Shown: positions 53,108-63,962 of the stretch, one piece after another | Numbering within the stretch: the first letter of the stretch is position 1 | Layout: each line of letters begins with the position of its first letter | NCBI GenBank assembly: GCA_025153775.1 | Contig: JAOALC010000001.1 | Location: forward strand, 434,001 to 498,000 | DNA length: 64,000 nt | Direction: 5' to 3' | Source of the DNA: SAR92 clade bacterium H231 | GTDB lineage: Bacteria > Pseudomonadota > Gammaproteobacteria > Pseudomonadales > Porticoccaceae | Notes under the pieces: generated by a model | The model's input: the letters and a program-made list of their open reading frames with translations, nothing else | What the model was told of the DNA's origin: nothing | Databases searched by the model: none | Made by a program: the position numbers and the translations under genes

Positions 53108-54889
53108 ATGTATCGAACCACTTATTGCGGACTAGTTAGAAGCGCACATATTGACGAAGAAATTACCATTTGCGGCTGGGTTGACCGTCGCCGCGATCAC
53201 GGTGGTGTGATTTTTCTCGACTTGCGCGACCGCGAAGGTATTGTGCAGGTGGTATTTGACCCTGATGCGGCGGAATTTTTTGCTCAGGCAGATAAGGTTC
53301 GTTCGGAATATGTTCTCAGGGTCACTGGTAAAGTCAGAGGGCGCAGTGAGGCCACCATTAATCCTAATATGGATACTGGTGAGATCGAAGTTTATGGCAC
53401 TCATTTGGAAATTCTCAATGCTGCTGTCACTCCTCCTTTTCAGATGGACGACCATGTCACCGTGGGCGAGGATGTGCGCCTCAAGTATCGCTACATGGAT
53501 CTGCGTCGCAACGAGATGCAAAATAGTCTGAGATTCCGCTCCAAGGTCACTTCATCTATACGCAACTACCTTGTGGATAACGGGTTTCTGGATATAGAGA
53601 CTCCGATTATGACCAGAGCTACCCCCGAGGGTGCCCGTGACTATTTGATTCCCTCGCGCACCCACCCTGGTCAGTTCTTTGCCATGCCCCAGTCGCCTCA
53701 GCTGTTTAAACAGCTGCTGATGGTTGCCGGTTTTGATCGCTACTACCAGATTGCTAAATGTTTCCGCGATGAAGATCTGCGCGCTGACCGTCAGCCCGAA
53801 TTTACCCAGATTGATATTGAGGCCTCTTTTATTGATGAAGAGGACATTATGTCAACCACCGAAACCATGATTCGCGGCATCTTTGCCGAGCATATGAATA
53901 TTGAGTTTGACGCATTTCCGCGCATGACCTATGCAGATGCCATGGAAAAGTATGGCTCTGACAAGCCAGATTTACGCATACCACTGGAGCTGGTTGAGAT
54001 CAAAGACCTGCTAAAGGATATTGAGTTTAAGGTATTTGCTGGGCCGGCCAATGACCCTAGCTGCCGCGTTGCTGCACTGAAGGTGCAGGGTGGATCAGAG
54101 ATTTCTCGCAAGCAGATTGATGATTACACCAAATTTGTAGGTATCTATGGTGCCAAAGGCTTGGCCTGGATTAAGGTCAATGCCATAGAGACTGGTATAG
54201 AAGGTCTGCAGTCGCCGATTATTAAATTCCTCGGCGATGAAGTGACCATGAATATTATGCAGCGTCTGGATGCCAAGAACGGAGATATTGTGTTCTTCGG
54301 TGCAGACAAAGCCAATGTGGTTTCTGAGGCCCTGGGTGCACTGCGCTGCAAAGTGGGTGAGGACCTCAATCTCTATACTTGCGACTGGGCACCTATGTGG
54401 GTTGTAGACTTCCCTATGTTTGAGCGCACTGACAGCGGCGCGCTGACTCCGCTGCACCATCCATTTACCGCTCCCTCCTGCTCTGCTGAGGAGCTTAAAG
54501 CTGACCCGGCCAATGCACTGTCGCGGGCCTACGATATGGTACTCAATGGCTGTGAGTTGGGTGGCGGTTCTATCCGTATTCATGACCAGGCTATGCAGGA
54601 AGTGGTTTTTGATGTGCTGGGCATAGGTGAAGAAGAGCAGCGTGAGAAGTTTGGCTTTTTGTTGGACGCACTCAAGCACGGTGCGCCACCCCATGGTGGT
54701 CTTGCCTTTGGTCTTGACCGTTTGATTATGCTGATGGTGGGTGCAGACAGTATTCGCGATGTTATCGCCTTCCCGAAAACCCAGTCGGCGGCCTGTCTGC
54801 TTACAGATGCACCGGGCACAGTAGAGGCAGCGCAACTGCGCGACTTAAGTATTAGGCTGCGAGTAAAGGAAGAAAAGCCATCCAGTTAA
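53108..54889 (+). CDS. aspS: Aspartyl-tRNA synthetase
   Basis: The 593-residue class IIb enzyme has an N-terminal OB anticodon domain ([22 protein letters not shown]), motif 2 region [18 protein letters not shown] and motif 3 [13 protein letters not shown], with a bacterial GAD insertion between. It charges tRNA(Asp). It follows the ribbon gene by 85 bases and precedes yebC. Confidence 0.97.
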   Translation: MYRTTYCGLVRSAHIDEEITICGWVDRRRDHGGVIFLDLRDREGIVQVVFDPDAAEFFAQADKVRSEYVLRVTGKVRGRSEATINPNMDTGEIEVYGTHLEILNAAVTPPFQMDDHVTVGEDVRLKYRYMDLRRNEMQNSLRFRSKVTSSIRNYLVDNGFLDIETPIMTRATPEGARDYLIPSRTHPGQFFAMPQSPQLFKQLLMVAGFDRYYQIAKCFRDEDLRADRQPEFTQIDIEASFIDEEDIMSTTETMIRGIFAEHMNIEFDAFPRMTYADAMEKYGSDKPDLRIPLELVEIKDLLKDIEFKVFAGPANDPSCRVAALKVQGGSEISRKQIDDYTKFVGIYGAKGLAWIKVNAIETGIEGLQSPIIKFLGDEVTMNIMQRLDAKNGDIVFFGADKANVVSEALGALRCKVGEDLNLYTCDWAPMWVVDFPMFERTDSGALTPLHHPFTAPSCSAEELKADPANALSRAYDMVLNGCELGGGSIRIHDQAMQEVVFDVLGIGEEEQREKFGFLLDALKHGAPPHGGLAFGLDRLIMLMVGADSIRDVIAFPKTQSAACLLTDAPGTVEAAQLRDLSIRLRVKEEKPSS

Positions 54890-54929
54890 TCTGGGGTGGC
54901 AATCAATAGTTTAGCAATGGAGGTTGTTG

Positions 54930-55679
54930 ATGGCAGGTCATAGTAAATGGGCCAATATTAAACATCGCAAAGCGGCGCAGGATGCCAAGCGCGGTAAGAT
55001 TTTCACCAAACTTATCCGCGAGCTGGTGGTGGCTGCAAAAGCTGGCGGCCCCAATCCGGATGATAATCCCAGGCTCAGAGCCGGCGTAGACAAGGCGCTG
55101 GGCGCCAATATGAAGCGCGACACAGTAGACAAGGCCATTGCCCGCGGCGCTGGCGCTGGTGACGGCGAGAATTATGACGAGATTACCTATGAGGGCTATG
55201 CCCCGGGCGGCATAGCTGTGCTGGTTGAGTGCATGACCGACAACCGCAACCGCACTGTAGGCGATGTGCGCCATGGCTTCTCCAAGCGCGGTGGCAATCT
55301 GGGCACCGACGGCTCGGTGGCCTATCTGTTTAATCGTATTGGGCAGATAAGCTATGAGCCCGGTGTGGATGAAGAAGCATTAATGGACGCTGCACTGGAA
55401 GCTGGCGCCGAAGATATTAAGTCCCATGACGATGGCTCTGTGGATGTAGAAACCAGTTTTGAAGAATTTTTAAATGTTAAAGATAGTCTGGTTGCTGCCG
55501 GTTTTGAGCCAGTGCATGCAGAGGTGACCATGGTTGCAGATATTACTGTGCCACTGGATAAGGCCGGGGCGGAAAAGCTATTGGATATGATCGATAGCCT
55601 GGAAGATTTGGATGATGTGCAGAACGTGTATACCAATGCGCAGATTCCCGATGAGGTGATGGAAGAGCTCAGCCAGTAA
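54930..55679 (+). CDS. YebC/PmpR-family protein
   Basis: The 249-residue protein starts [18 protein letters not shown], the conserved YebC N-terminus, with [13 protein letters not shown] and the acidic C-terminal domain. Members act as transcription regulators or in relieving ribosome stalls at proline runs. GGAGG lies six bases before ATG 54930. It sits between aspS and the ruv genes, a common order. Confidence 0.94.
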   Translation: MAGHSKWANIKHRKAAQDAKRGKIFTKLIRELVVAAKAGGPNPDDNPRLRAGVDKALGANMKRDTVDKAIARGAGAGDGENYDEITYEGYAPGGIAVLVECMTDNRNRTVGDVRHGFSKRGGNLGTDGSVAYLFNRIGQISYEPGVDEEALMDAALEAGAEDIKSHDDGSVDVETSFEEFLNVKDSLVAAGFEPVHAEVTMVADITVPLDKAGAEKLLDMIDSLEDLDDVQNVYTNAQIPDEVMEELSQ

Positions 55680-55756
55680 GGGCTGAGACCATGGCCGAAG
55701 TTTTAAAACGTTAAACCCTAAACTCAAACGAGTAATCATTAAGCGAGGAAAATGCG

Positions 55757-56440
55757 ATGAAAGTTATAAAGAAGACAAAAGAATATGTTGTTTACCAAAA
55801 GGCCAGTGGTCGTTACGCGGTAAAGGACGCCAATAAAAACTGGGTTAATGCAGATGAGAAAGTTAAGATTCTGCTGGCTGAAGGCCTGATCAAGGCTGTA
55901 ATGCCCGCTGCCCCGGTAGTTGAAGAGCCTGCTGTCGAGGAAGTAGCACCTGCGGCTGAAGAAGCACCAGCAGAAGCAGCTCCAGAAGCACCTGCGGCTG
56001 AAGAAGCACCAGCAGAAGCAGCTCCAGAAGCACCTGCAGCAGAAGAAGCAGCTCCAGAAGCACCAGCAGAAGAAGCACCAGCAGAGGAAGCTGCGCCAGA
56101 AGCTCCAGCAGAGGAAGCTGCGCCAGAAGCTCCAGCAGAAGAAGCAGCTCCAGAAGCGCCTGCGGCTGAAGAAGCACCAGCTGAAGAAGAAGCCCCTGCA
56201 GAGGAAGCTCCAGAAGCACCTGCAGCAGAAGAAGCAGCTCCAGAAGCGCCTGCGGCCGAAGAAGCTCCAGCAGAGGAAGCTGCGCCAGAAGCTCCAGCAG
56301 AAGAAGCTCCTGCAGCCGAGGAAAAGCCCAAGGCCAAAGCTAAAGCCAAGGCGGCACCAAAAGCTAAGGCAGCTCCAAAAGCCAAAGCTAAAGCCAAGGC
56401 AGCGCCAAAAGCCAAAGCTGAGCCAAAAGCAGAAGACTAA
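55757..56440 (+). CDS. Ala/Glu/Pro-rich repeat protein with Lys/Ala tail
   Basis: The 227-residue protein has a conserved-looking N-terminus of about 50 residues (YVVYQKASGRYAVKD, DEKVKILLAEGLIKA), then a long low-complexity region of A-P-E-A-P-A-E-E type, and a basic Lys/Ala/Pro tail (about residues 190-225). No signal peptide is present. The acid-then-basic layout suggests a flexible linker ending in a nucleic-acid-binding tail, but no function is known. It has a strong ribosome site (GCGAGGAAA) and its own terminator. Confidence 0.75.
   Translation: MKVIKKTKEYVVYQKASGRYAVKDANKNWVNADEKVKILLAEGLIKAVMPAAPVVEEPAVEEVAPAAEEAPAEAAPEAPAAEEAPAEAAPEAPAAEEAAPEAPAEEAPAEEAAPEAPAEEAAPEAPAEEAAPEAPAAEEAPAEEEAPAEEAPEAPAAEEAAPEAPAAEEAPAEEAAPEAPAEEAPAAEEKPKAKAKAKAAPKAKAAPKAKAKAKAAPKAKAEPKAED
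55910..56321. repeat. Imperfect tandem repeats coding Ala/Glu/Pro
   Basis: Repeated short units (GAAGCACCTGCGGCTGAAGAAG-type variants, shown here only in part) cover about 400 bases inside the preceding gene. Codon variants alternate between GCA/GCG/GCT, so the array is imperfect. It will be prone to length change. Confidence 0.85.
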
Positions 56441-56485
56441 GACAGCAACCCAGTTTGCGGTTGCGCTCTGTCTGAGCGATACAAA

Positions 56486-56517
56486 AAGCCCTCTGAAATT
56501 ATTTCAGGGGGCTTTTT
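56486..56517 (+). terminator. Rho-independent terminator
   Basis: GCCCTCTGAAAT pairs with a matching TATTTCAGGGGGC arm and is followed by six T residues, 46 bases after the repeat protein stop. It separates that gene from ruvC. Confidence 0.9.
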
Positions 56518-56580
56518 TAATGGTTGACTGATTGCCGTGCGGTTGCAACACTCTGCCACCAGGCAAACACAAGTATTTCC

Positions 56581-57105
56581 ATGACTCGAATAATAGGCAT
56601 AGACCCAGGCTCGCGGCGCACCGGCTACGGTGTGATTGACGTTGTTGGCAGCAAAATTAGCTATGTCACCAGCGGTATTATCCGACTGCCCGAGGGTGCG
56701 CTGCCCGAGCGATTAAAAATTATCTTCGATGGGGTCAGTCAGATTATTGGCCAATATCAGCCCCAGGAGATGGGTATTGAAGAGGTGTTTGTGGCTACCA
56801 ATGCGGGCTCTGCACTAAAACTTGGTCAGGCGCGGGGTGCCGCCATAGTGGCGGGGGTACAGGCGCAGCTGCCGGTGGGGGAATACTCAGCCCGCAGCGT
56901 TAAAAAATCTGTGGTGGGTACAGGTGCGGCCGATAAGACTCAGGTGCAGATGATGATTGTGCAGATGCTAAAGCTATCTCAGTCTCCCGCCGAAGATGCT
57001 GCGGATGCTCTGGCTGTGGCTATTTGCCATGCCCACAGCAGGCGCACCAATCAGGCTCTGGCCAGTTCTGGCGTCAAAGGCTATGCCCGCGGCAGATTAA
57101 AATAG
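56581..57105 (+). CDS. ruvC: Holliday junction endonuclease RuvC
   Basis: The 174-residue protein has the first catalytic Asp in [14 protein letters not shown], a Glu in MGIEEVF, and the last Asp cluster in [18 protein letters not shown]. RuvC cuts Holliday junctions. ATG 56581 gives the normal N-terminus; the frame is open further upstream into the terminator. Confidence 0.96.
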   Translation: MTRIIGIDPGSRRTGYGVIDVVGSKISYVTSGIIRLPEGALPERLKIIFDGVSQIIGQYQPQEMGIEEVFVATNAGSALKLGQARGAAIVAGVQAQLPVGEYSARSVKKSVVGTGAADKTQVQMMIVQMLKLSQSPAEDAADALAVAICHAHSRRTNQALASSGVKGYARGRLK

Positions 57106-57146
57106 CACAACACAGGTTAGAACAGATTAAAAGGTGATCTACAGCT

Positions 57147-57746
57147 ATGATCGGACGACTTCAAGGTACGGTAATCGAAAAACAGGCCCCGGACTTGCTG
57201 CTGGATGTGCAGGGGGTGGGCTATGAGGTGCTGGTATCTCTGAGTACTTTTTTTGCAGTACCCAATATTGGCGAGTCGGTCACATTGCACACCCATTTTG
57301 TGGTGCGCGAGGATGCCCAGCTGCTGTTCGGTTTTTTTGAACTGGGCGAGCGCGCATTATTTCGCCATTTAATTAAGGTTAATGGCGTGGGCCCAAAGAT
57401 GGCGCTGGCGATTCTCTCTGGGATGTCGGCCAGCGAATTTGCTCTCTGTGTGCACAATAATGATGTTGCCACCCTGGTAAAGCTGCCCGGTGTGGGTAAA
57501 AAGACCGCCGAGCGTCTGGTGATAGAGATGCGCGACAGGGTGGGGGATATTGAGGCTGGTGCCACTGGCACTCTGGCAGCGGCCAGCAAGCAACCAGATA
57601 TTGCCGAAGAGGCCGAGAGCGCGCTGATAGCTCTGGGTTATAAGCCTCAGGATGCGGCCAAGATGGTTAGCCGTGCAGTCAGCGATGATATCTCCAGTGC
57701 CGAACAGCTGATCAGGGCTGCACTTAAGAGCATGGTCTCCAAATAG
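57147..57746 (+). CDS. ruvA: Holliday junction helicase subunit RuvA
   Basis: The 199-residue protein starts [20 protein letters not shown], the OB-fold of RuvA, with helix-hairpin-helix motifs [13 protein letters not shown] and [16 protein letters not shown], and a C-terminal RuvB-binding domain. It is 41 bases after ruvC. Confidence 0.97.
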   Translation: MIGRLQGTVIEKQAPDLLLDVQGVGYEVLVSLSTFFAVPNIGESVTLHTHFVVREDAQLLFGFFELGERALFRHLIKVNGVGPKMALAILSGMSASEFALCVHNNDVATLVKLPGVGKKTAERLVIEMRDRVGDIEAGATGTLAAASKQPDIAEEAESALIALGYKPQDAAKMVSRAVSDDISSAEQLIRAALKSMVSK

Positions 57747-57817
57747 CAGGGTAGCAAAGCTAGTGTAAATTCAGGGTCATCAAGGTATGCTTACAGGCAA
57801 ATTTGAGATGGCGCCCC

Positions 57818-58855
57818 ATGATAGAACCAGATCGACTTATTTCCGCAGATATTTCCGTTAGCGAAGAGCGTTTTGACCGCGCTCTGCGGCCTACAGCCCT
57901 AGCCGATTACGTGGGCCAGCCGGCAGTTAAAGAGCAGTTGGAAATCTTTATAGAGGCCGCTCGCAAGCGCGGCGAACCCCTTGATCACACATTGGTATTT
58001 GGCCCTCCAGGGCTGGGTAAAACCACATTGGCACATATTATTGCCAACGAAATGCAGGTGGATCTAAAAACTACCTCAGGGCCTGTGCTGGAAAAGGCTG
58101 GTGATCTGGCGGCACTGCTCACCAATCTGGAGGCGGGGGATGTGTTGTTTATTGACGAGATTCATCGCCTGAGCCCAGTGGTTGAGGAGATTCTCTACCC
58201 GGCGCTGGAAGACTATCAGCTGGATATTGTGATTGGTGAGGGGCCGGCGGCCCGCTCCATCAAATTGGATTTACCCCCCTTTACCCTGGTCGGCGCCACC
58301 ACTAGAGCTGGGCTGTTGACCTCGCCTCTGCGCGATCGCTTTGGCATAGTCCAGCGACTGGAATTTTATTCTGAGGCTGATCTCACCAGTATTGTGCGCA
58401 GGGCAGGGCATATTCTCGAGGTGCCAGTGGACGACAATGGCGCCAGCGAAATTGCTCGCCGCTCCAGAGGCACGCCCAGGATTGCCAATCGGCTGCTGCG
58501 TCGAGTGCGAGACTATGCCGAAGTAAAAGGCGATGGCACAGTGACAAGTGCTATTGCCGATGCTGGGCTGAATATGCTCAAGGTGGATCAGAGCGGCTTT
58601 GATCATCTGGATCGCCGCCTGCTGCTTATCCTGATGGAAAAATTTGATGGTGGCCCTGTGGGTGTGGATAGTCTAGCGGCTGCCCTGAGTGAAGAGCGGG
58701 GCACCATTGAAGATGTACTGGAGCCCTTTCTGATCCAGCAGGGTTATCTGATGCGCACATCCAGAGGGCGCATGGCCACCCGCATGGCCTATGAGCACTT
58801 TGGGCTAAAGAGCCCCAAGTCAGTGCAGGATCAGTTGGATATTCTGGATGACTGA
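57818..58855 (+). CDS. ruvB: Holliday junction helicase motor RuvB
   Basis: The 345-residue AAA+ protein has Walker [10 protein letters not shown], Walker [10 protein letters not shown], sensor [20 protein letters not shown] and the C-terminal winged helix. It drives branch migration with RuvA. ATG 57818 is preferred over TTG 57803. It overlaps ybgC by 8 bases. Confidence 0.97.
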   Translation: MIEPDRLISADISVSEERFDRALRPTALADYVGQPAVKEQLEIFIEAARKRGEPLDHTLVFGPPGLGKTTLAHIIANEMQVDLKTTSGPVLEKAGDLAALLTNLEAGDVLFIDEIHRLSPVVEEILYPALEDYQLDIVIGEGPAARSIKLDLPPFTLVGATTRAGLLTSPLRDRFGIVQRLEFYSEADLTSIVRRAGHILEVPVDDNGASEIARRSRGTPRIANRLLRRVRDYAEVKGDGTVTSAIADAGLNMLKVDQSGFDHLDRRLLLILMEKFDGGPVGVDSLAAALSEERGTIEDVLEPFLIQQGYLMRTSRGRMATRMAYEHFGLKSPKSVQDQLDILDD

Positions 58856-59249
58856 TTTTTCTCTGCCGATCCGTGTTTACGTCGAGGATACCGACGCCGG
58901 TGGCATTGTATTTTATGCCAACTACCTTAAATATATGGAGCGGGCACGCACTGAGCTAATGCGCACATTGGGCTATGATAAACCAGCGCTATTTGGTGAT
59001 CTGCAGCTGGTGGTGCGGTCTGTTGATCTGCTCTATCACCTGCCGGCGGTGCTGGATGATGAGATCAGAGTGACCGCCAAATTTGACAAGGTCTCCCGGG
59101 TGACCTTTGTAATGAGCCAGCAGGTGTTTCGCGGTGATGAATTGCTGGTTGAGGGCAGTATCAAGGTGGCCTGTATAGATGTGGCAAGCAAGCGGCCCTG
59201 CGGTATACCCAAACCTATGTATGAAACCTTAAAAAGCCATGTTGGCTAA
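58848..59249 (+). CDS. ybgC: YbgC acyl-CoA thioesterase
   Basis: The 133-residue hotdog-fold protein has [27 protein letters not shown] (catalytic Asp) and [12 protein letters not shown]. It hydrolyses acyl-CoA or acyl-ACP thioesters and is the usual first gene of the tol-pal operon. It overlaps ruvB by 8 bases, so ruv and tol genes are probably cotranscribed here. Confidence 0.95.
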   Translation: MTDFSLPIRVYVEDTDAGGIVFYANYLKYMERARTELMRTLGYDKPALFGDLQLVVRSVDLLYHLPAVLDDEIRVTAKFDKVSRVTFVMSQQVFRGDELLVEGSIKVACIDVASKRPCGIPKPMYETLKSHVG

Positions 59250-59269
59250 ATTTTACTGGAGCCTATGCT

Positions 59270-59959
59270 GTGCATGAAGAAAACTTATCCATACTAGCGC
59301 TGATGGTCAACGCCAGTCTGCTGGTGCAGGCCGTGATGGCTATATTGTTTATAGCCTCGGTTATCTCCTGGATTATGATTATCCAGCGGGGTCTATTCTT
59401 AAGCGGTGCCGAACGCAGTTTTCGGGAGTTTGAGGATACCTTTTGGTCCGGTGTTGACCTCAATAAGCTCTACCAGGAGCTGACTGAGCGGGCCCAGCAA
59501 AGTGGGCATGTGGACGGCATAGAAAATGTTTTCCGCGCTGGCTTCCGCGAATTTAATCGTCTTGCTCAGACCGACAAGGCCGACCCAGATGCAGTTATGG
59601 AGGGCACAGACCGCGCTATGCGCGTGGCCCTTAGCCGCGAAGATGAAAAGCTCAGTACCAACCTGCCGTTTCTGGCCAGTGTGGCCTCGGTAAGCCCCTA
59701 TATAGGTCTGTTTGGCACCGTCTGGGGCATTATGAACTCATTCCGAGGCCTGGCTATGGTGCAGCAGGCCACATTGGCCACAGTGGCCCCGGGCATCTCC
59801 GAGGCATTGATAGCTACAGCCATGGGGCTGTTTGCAGCCATACCTGCGGTGATTGCCTACAATCGCTATGCGGCCAAGGTGGAGGTTATCAATGCTAACT
59901 ACGAGACTTTTTCTGAAGAGTTCTCGAGCATTCTGCACCGCCAGGTTCACTCCCGCTAA
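59270..59959 (+). CDS. tolQ: Tol-Pal system protein TolQ
   Basis: The 229-residue inner-membrane protein has three helices, the first near residues 12-35 and the others in SVSPYIGLFGTVWGIMNSF and ALIATAMGLFAAIPAVIAYN. With TolR it forms a proton-driven motor that energises TolA. GTG start after GGAG; 20 bases after ybgC. Confidence 0.95.
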   Translation: MHEENLSILALMVNASLLVQAVMAILFIASVISWIMIIQRGLFLSGAERSFREFEDTFWSGVDLNKLYQELTERAQQSGHVDGIENVFRAGFREFNRLAQTDKADPDAVMEGTDRAMRVALSREDEKLSTNLPFLASVASVSPYIGLFGTVWGIMNSFRGLAMVQQATLATVAPGISEALIATAMGLFAAIPAVIAYNRYAAKVEVINANYETFSEEFSSILHRQVHSR

Positions 59960-59979
59960 CTCTGCCTGAGGCCTAAGTT

Positions 59980-60402
59980 GTGAAGCATAAAAAACCGAAA
60001 CGCAAGCTAGTCGCTGAGATCAATGTAGTCCCCTATATTGATGTCACCCTAGTGCTGTTGGTGGTATTTATGATTACGGCGCCTCTGTTGATGCAGGGCG
60101 TTAAAGTTGAATTGCCTGATGCCAATTCGGCGCCCATGGATACCAAGGACCAGGAGCCCTTTATTGTTTCCATCAAGGCCGACGGCAGCTATTGGATCGA
60201 TGTGCAGGGCAACAATAAAACCGAGACATTGGCAGTGATTAAAGACCGTGTATCCAAGGTGCTGCGGCAGAAGCCAGCTACGCCTATTCTAGTCTGGGGC
60301 GACAGTGCGGTTGACTATGGTGCTGTGGTTAATCTGATGAGCGAGCTGCAGCTGGCGGGTGCCCCCTCTGTAGGTCTGGTGACGGAGCCCCCCAGCAACT
60401 AA
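59980..60402 (+). CDS. tolR: Tol-Pal system protein TolR
   Basis: The 140-residue protein has AEINVVPYIDVTLVLLVVFMITAP, a single helix with the critical Asp, and a periplasmic domain. It partners TolQ. The start is GTG 59980. Confidence 0.95.
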   Translation: MKHKKPKRKLVAEINVVPYIDVTLVLLVVFMITAPLLMQGVKVELPDANSAPMDTKDQEPFIVSIKADGSYWIDVQGNNKTETLAVIKDRVSKVLRQKPATPILVWGDSAVDYGAVVNLMSELQLAGAPSVGLVTEPPSN

Positions 60403-60403
60403 T

Positions 60404-61123
60404 ATGAGAGAGGTTACCAGCTATTCAACTGGCGCGCTGTTTAGCATTGTTCTCCATGTGGGCATGGTGGCGGCGCTGTTGGCTAACTGGGAGTCCGACG
60501 GTAAAAAGGTGATTATTCAGCCCCAGTATATTGAGGCGAAAATTGTTGAGCTGGCGCCCAAGAAAAAGCCTGTAGTCAAGCCTCCCAAACCCAAGGTAGA
60601 CAGGGCGGCGAAAGAGCGCGAGCAAGATAGGCGCCGGGCGGCGGAAAAGAAAAAGGCTGAGGCCAAACGGCTGGCGGCACTCAAGGAAAAACAGCGAGCC
60701 GATAGAGAGCGTGAAAAACAGGAACAGCAGCGCCGCGCCGAGGCCGAGCGCAAGCGTATCGAGAATGAGTTTGCCGAAACTCTGGCTCAGGAACAGGCGG
60801 ATATCAATGCTCAGGAAGATGAGTTGGTGGCCAATAGTTTTATGCAGCTGATTCGCCAGAGGCTGTCTGATAACTGGAACCGTCCTCCCAGCGCTCGCCG
60901 CGATATGGAGACCCTGGTGGAGATCAGACTGGTACCCACTGGACGGATTGTGGGCGTGACCGTTGTAAAATCTAGTGGTGATATTGCCTTTGACCGCTCG
61001 GTGGAGCAGGCCGCCTTTAAGGCTGAGCAGTTTGAAGAAATTCAGCAGCTGGAGCCGCGGCTGTTTGAAAAGCATTTTCGTATTGTTAAAGTAGCCTTTA
61101 CTCCGCAGGATTTAAGGCTATAA
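60404..61123 (+). CDS. tolA: Tol-Pal system protein TolA
   Basis: The 239-residue protein has one N-terminal helix (FSIVLHVGMVAALLANW), a long Lys/Arg/Glu helical segment about residues 55-130, and a C-terminal globular TonB-like domain (SARRDMETLVEIRLVP, VVKSSGDIAFDRSVEQA). It spans the periplasm and links the TolQR motor to TolB/Pal. It is shorter than E. coli TolA (421). It starts one base after tolR. Confidence 0.94.
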   Translation: MREVTSYSTGALFSIVLHVGMVAALLANWESDGKKVIIQPQYIEAKIVELAPKKKPVVKPPKPKVDRAAKEREQDRRRAAEKKKAEAKRLAALKEKQRADREREKQEQQRRAEAERKRIENEFAETLAQEQADINAQEDELVANSFMQLIRQRLSDNWNRPPSARRDMETLVEIRLVPTGRIVGVTVVKSSGDIAFDRSVEQAAFKAEQFEEIQQLEPRLFEKHFRIVKVAFTPQDLRL

Positions 61124-61171
61124 CTCTGTGGATAGAATCTGTATTTTGGCGACTTTTTGGGAGATAGCCGG

Positions 61172-62470
61172 TTGAAATCACTTTATAGAAGTTTGGCTCT
61201 GACAGTTTTACTGGGCTTGCCTCTGGCTGGCAGTGCCTGGGCCGAGCTGGTAATCCGTGTGACCCAGGGGAACGACCAGCCGACCATAGTGGCGGTGTCG
61301 CCAATTGCCCTTAACGGCCTGCCACTGAGTGAAGATATAGGTGCCATTGTGGAAGCCGATCTGCAGCGCAGCGGGCTGTTCCGCAGTATTCCCAGGCGCG
61401 ATATGTTGGCCTTTCCCTCCCGTGCATCAGATGTCTATTACCGCGACTGGCGCATGCTGGGAGCTGAGTATCTGGTGGTGGGCTCTATGGGGGCTATGGA
61501 CGATGGCCGCTATGAACTGGAGTTTAGCCTGCTCAATGTGACTGCCCAGAAGACTGAGTTCAAGCACCGGGTTAGAGGCAGTGCCAATGAAATGCGCGAT
61601 TTGGCCCATCTGGTCAGTGATAAGGTGTACCGGGAGATCACTGGTATTCCCGGCGCATTTTCTACACGTATAGCCTATGTCACGGCTAACAGAGCCAGTG
61701 GCAAGTTTATTTACAGGCTAAATGTCGCTGATGCTGATGGCGCTAGAGAAAAACTGATGCTGGAATCTCCAGAGCCTATAATGTCGCCGTCCTGGGCGCC
61801 CAATGGCAAGGAGCTGGCCTATGTGTCCTTCGAAACCGGCCGGCCGGCCATATTTCGCCAGAACCTAATTACTGCCAAGCGTCAGCAGCTGACCAATTTT
61901 AGGGGCTTAAACGGCGCTCCATCCTGGTCGCCAGATGGCAAACAGCTGGCGCTGGTGTTGTCGAAAGACGGTAATCCTGAGATTTATACCCTGGATTTAG
62001 AGACCTCGAAGTTCACCCGCCTGACCCGCCATTTTGCCATTGATACCGAACCCACCTGGATGGCGGACGGTAAAAACCTACTTTTTACCTCAGATCGAGG
62101 CGGAACGCCCCAGATTTACAAATTAAATGTTGCCACAAGGGCTACAGAACGCCTAACATTCAGGGGTAATTACAACGCCCGCCCGAGTTTAGCGCCGGAC
62201 GGACGTACCCTGGCTCTGGTGCACAGAGAGACCAATACCTTTCACATAGCGTCTTTTGATCTCAAAACTGGCCGCATGATTGAGCTTACAGAGACAAGAT
62301 TAGATGAATCGCCTACTGTTGCACCTAACGGAGCTATGTTAATGTACGCGACAAAGCAGGGTGACCGCGGGGTTCTAGCCGCAGTTTCACTGGATGCTGG
62401 AGTGCGCTATGTGCTCCCAGCCAAGAATGGAGATGTGCGAGAACCGGCCTGGTCGCCCTTTTTGCGCTAA
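61172..62470 (+). CDS. tolB: Tol-Pal system beta-propeller TolB
   Basis: The 432-residue periplasmic protein has a signal peptide ([15 protein letters not shown]...GSAWA) and a C-terminal propeller with repeated [25 protein letters not shown] and [13 protein letters not shown] 61172 stands 8 bases after GGGAGA and gives the best signal peptide; the earlier TTG at 61157 overlaps that site. TolB binds Pal and TolA during envelope constriction. Confidence 0.95.
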   Translation: MKSLYRSLALTVLLGLPLAGSAWAELVIRVTQGNDQPTIVAVSPIALNGLPLSEDIGAIVEADLQRSGLFRSIPRRDMLAFPSRASDVYYRDWRMLGAEYLVVGSMGAMDDGRYELEFSLLNVTAQKTEFKHRVRGSANEMRDLAHLVSDKVYREITGIPGAFSTRIAYVTANRASGKFIYRLNVADADGAREKLMLESPEPIMSPSWAPNGKELAYVSFETGRPAIFRQNLITAKRQQLTNFRGLNGAPSWSPDGKQLALVLSKDGNPEIYTLDLETSKFTRLTRHFAIDTEPTWMADGKNLLFTSDRGGTPQIYKLNVATRATERLTFRGNYNARPSLAPDGRTLALVHRETNTFHIASFDLKTGRMIELTETRLDESPTVAPNGAMLMYATKQGDRGVLAAVSLDAGVRYVLPAKNGDVREPAWSPFLR

Positions 62471-62508
62471 CTGTTAATTTTTAATACTAGTAACTCACAG
62501 GAGTTAAT

Positions 62509-62994
62509 ATGAAGACCTCGTTTAACAAAACTGGCTTAGCCACAATTTTATTTTCAATGGTACTGGCCGGCTGTAGCTCTGCTCCAGTTGAGGAGACCAC
62601 TGAGATTGAAGATACTTCAGTTCAGACTGGTCAGGTTGATACCTCTGGGATTGATGATACTGAGGTGACTACCTCAGCAGACACAGTCTTCTACTTTGAC
62701 TTTGACAAGGCACTGCTGAAGCCAGAATCTCGCGCTGCTCTGTTGGAGCATGCGGCGGCACTCAATAGCAGCCCTCGCAGCGTGCGTCTTGAAGGCCATG
62801 CCGATGAGCGCGGTACACGTGAGTACAACATGGCTCTGGGCGAGCGTCGGGCCAATGCGGTAAAAGAGTTTTTGGTACTGCAGGGTGTATCTGGCGGCCT
62901 GATCGAAGTGATTAGCTATGGTGAAGAGCGTGCAGCTTCCTATGGCAGCAACGAAGGTGCCTGGAGCCTGAACCGTCGCGTTGAGCTGAAGTAA
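62509..62994 (+). CDS. pal: Peptidoglycan-associated lipoprotein Pal
   Basis: The 161-residue protein has a lipobox VLAGC after a signal sequence, a variable linker, and an OmpA-like domain with FYFDFDKALLKPE, LEGHADERGTREYN and ALGERRANAV. It anchors the outer membrane to peptidoglycan. Confidence 0.97.
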   Translation: MKTSFNKTGLATILFSMVLAGCSSAPVEETTEIEDTSVQTGQVDTSGIDDTEVTTSADTVFYFDFDKALLKPESRAALLEHAAALNSSPRSVRLEGHADERGTREYNMALGERRANAVKEFLVLQGVSGGLIEVISYGEERAASYGSNEGAWSLNRRVELK

Positions 62995-63072
62995 CACATA
63001 CTGCCCAGCTATGGTCTATATTGTTGTGTAGACGGCTGGACAGGCTGCTTTGCAGTGCATGGTTGTTCTAGT

Positions 63073-63102
63073 ACGGCCGGGGTTGATATCAACTCTGGCC
63101 GT
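63073..63102 (+). terminator. Hairpin between pal and cpoB
   Basis: ACGGCC pairs with GGCCGT around an inner palindrome GTTGATATCAAC. No long T-run follows, so this may be a partial attenuator or mRNA structure rather than a full terminator. Confidence 0.4.
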
Positions 63103-63140
63103 TTCTGCGTTTAGCTTTAACTGGAAAACTGATACTACTC

Positions 63141-63962
63141 ATGAAATTTTCTCTTGCAGTGCTGATTACACTGACCCTGGTTACGGTAACAGCTGTCGGG
63201 CAAAACCTGACGCCTATAGTTGATCTCAACAGTCCGGTAGATGCAGCGGCAAATGCCCCGGCATCTCTGTCTATGGATGCGCCCGACAGAGCAGTGGATG
63301 GCCAGGGTGATCGCTATTATCAGATGCAGGTACTGCAGGAAGAGGTGCAGATGCTGCGCGGTATGGTTGAGGAACTAAACTACGAGCTGCAGCAGCTTAA
63401 GCAGCGGCAAATGGATGACTATTTGGATATTGATCGGCGACTGAGTGCCCAGGTATCGGGCTCTGCCGTCAGTGGAGCGACCTCTGCCTCTGGGGTGCCG
63501 GCAGCGCCCGCTGCCCGAAGTTTTGGTGGGGAGCCAGTTATGCCCCCGTCCGACGGGTCCGCGGATGGGATGGTAAATCCTGCCGATAGCTCAGCTATGA
63601 AGGCTGACTATGACAAGGCCTCTGGCCTGCTGCTTAAACAGCGGGATATCAATGGCGCTGCCCTGGCGTTTAAACAGCATATTGTGGATTATCCAAGCAG
63701 CCCCTATGTACCCAATGCCTATTACTGGCTGGGCGAGATCTATCTGTTGCAGGATCAGGCAGAGCTTTCTCGTCAGTCATTTACTGCCGTGGTTGAGGGG
63801 CACCCATTGCATGCCAAGGCCATGGATGCGCGATTTAAGCTGGGCAAGATATATCACCAGTTGGGAGAGGATTCCCGCGCAAAAGAGCTGCTCGAGATAG
63901 CGGCTACCAGCACCGGTGGAGTGTCCCGAAAGGCTCGCGCCTACCTAGATAATAATTTTTAA
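63141..63962 (+). CDS. cpoB: Tol-Pal-associated protein CpoB (YbgF)
   Basis: The 273-residue protein has a signal peptide (MKFSLAVLITLTLVTVTAVG), a coiled-coil about residues 55-100, a Ser/Pro/Gly linker and C-terminal tetratricopeptide repeats (LLKQRDINGAALAFKQHIV, YYWLGEIYLLQD, LGKIYHQLGED). CpoB tunes PBP1B and Tol function at division. It completes the tol-pal operon; 38 bases remain to the window end with no gene seen. Confidence 0.93.
   Translation: MKFSLAVLITLTLVTVTAVGQNLTPIVDLNSPVDAAANAPASLSMDAPDRAVDGQGDRYYQMQVLQEEVQMLRGMVEELNYELQQLKQRQMDDYLDIDRRLSAQVSGSAVSGATSASGVPAAPAARSFGGEPVMPPSDGSADGMVNPADSSAMKADYDKASGLLLKQRDINGAALAFKQHIVDYPSSPYVPNAYYWLGEIYLLQDQAELSRQSFTAVVEGHPLHAKAMDARFKLGKIYHQLGEDSRAKELLEIAATSTGGVSRKARAYLDNNF

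Noticed and set aside
54095-54835. Minus-strand frame of 246 codons opposite aspS
   Set aside because: It is wholly antisense to an essential synthetase gene with conserved motifs and lacks a recognisable family or start signal.
55813-56415. Minus-strand frame of 200 codons opposite the Ala/Glu/Pro repeat gene
   Set aside because: It is a mirror of the repeat region, giving only Ser/Gly/Ala runs; the plus frame has the ribosome site and terminator.
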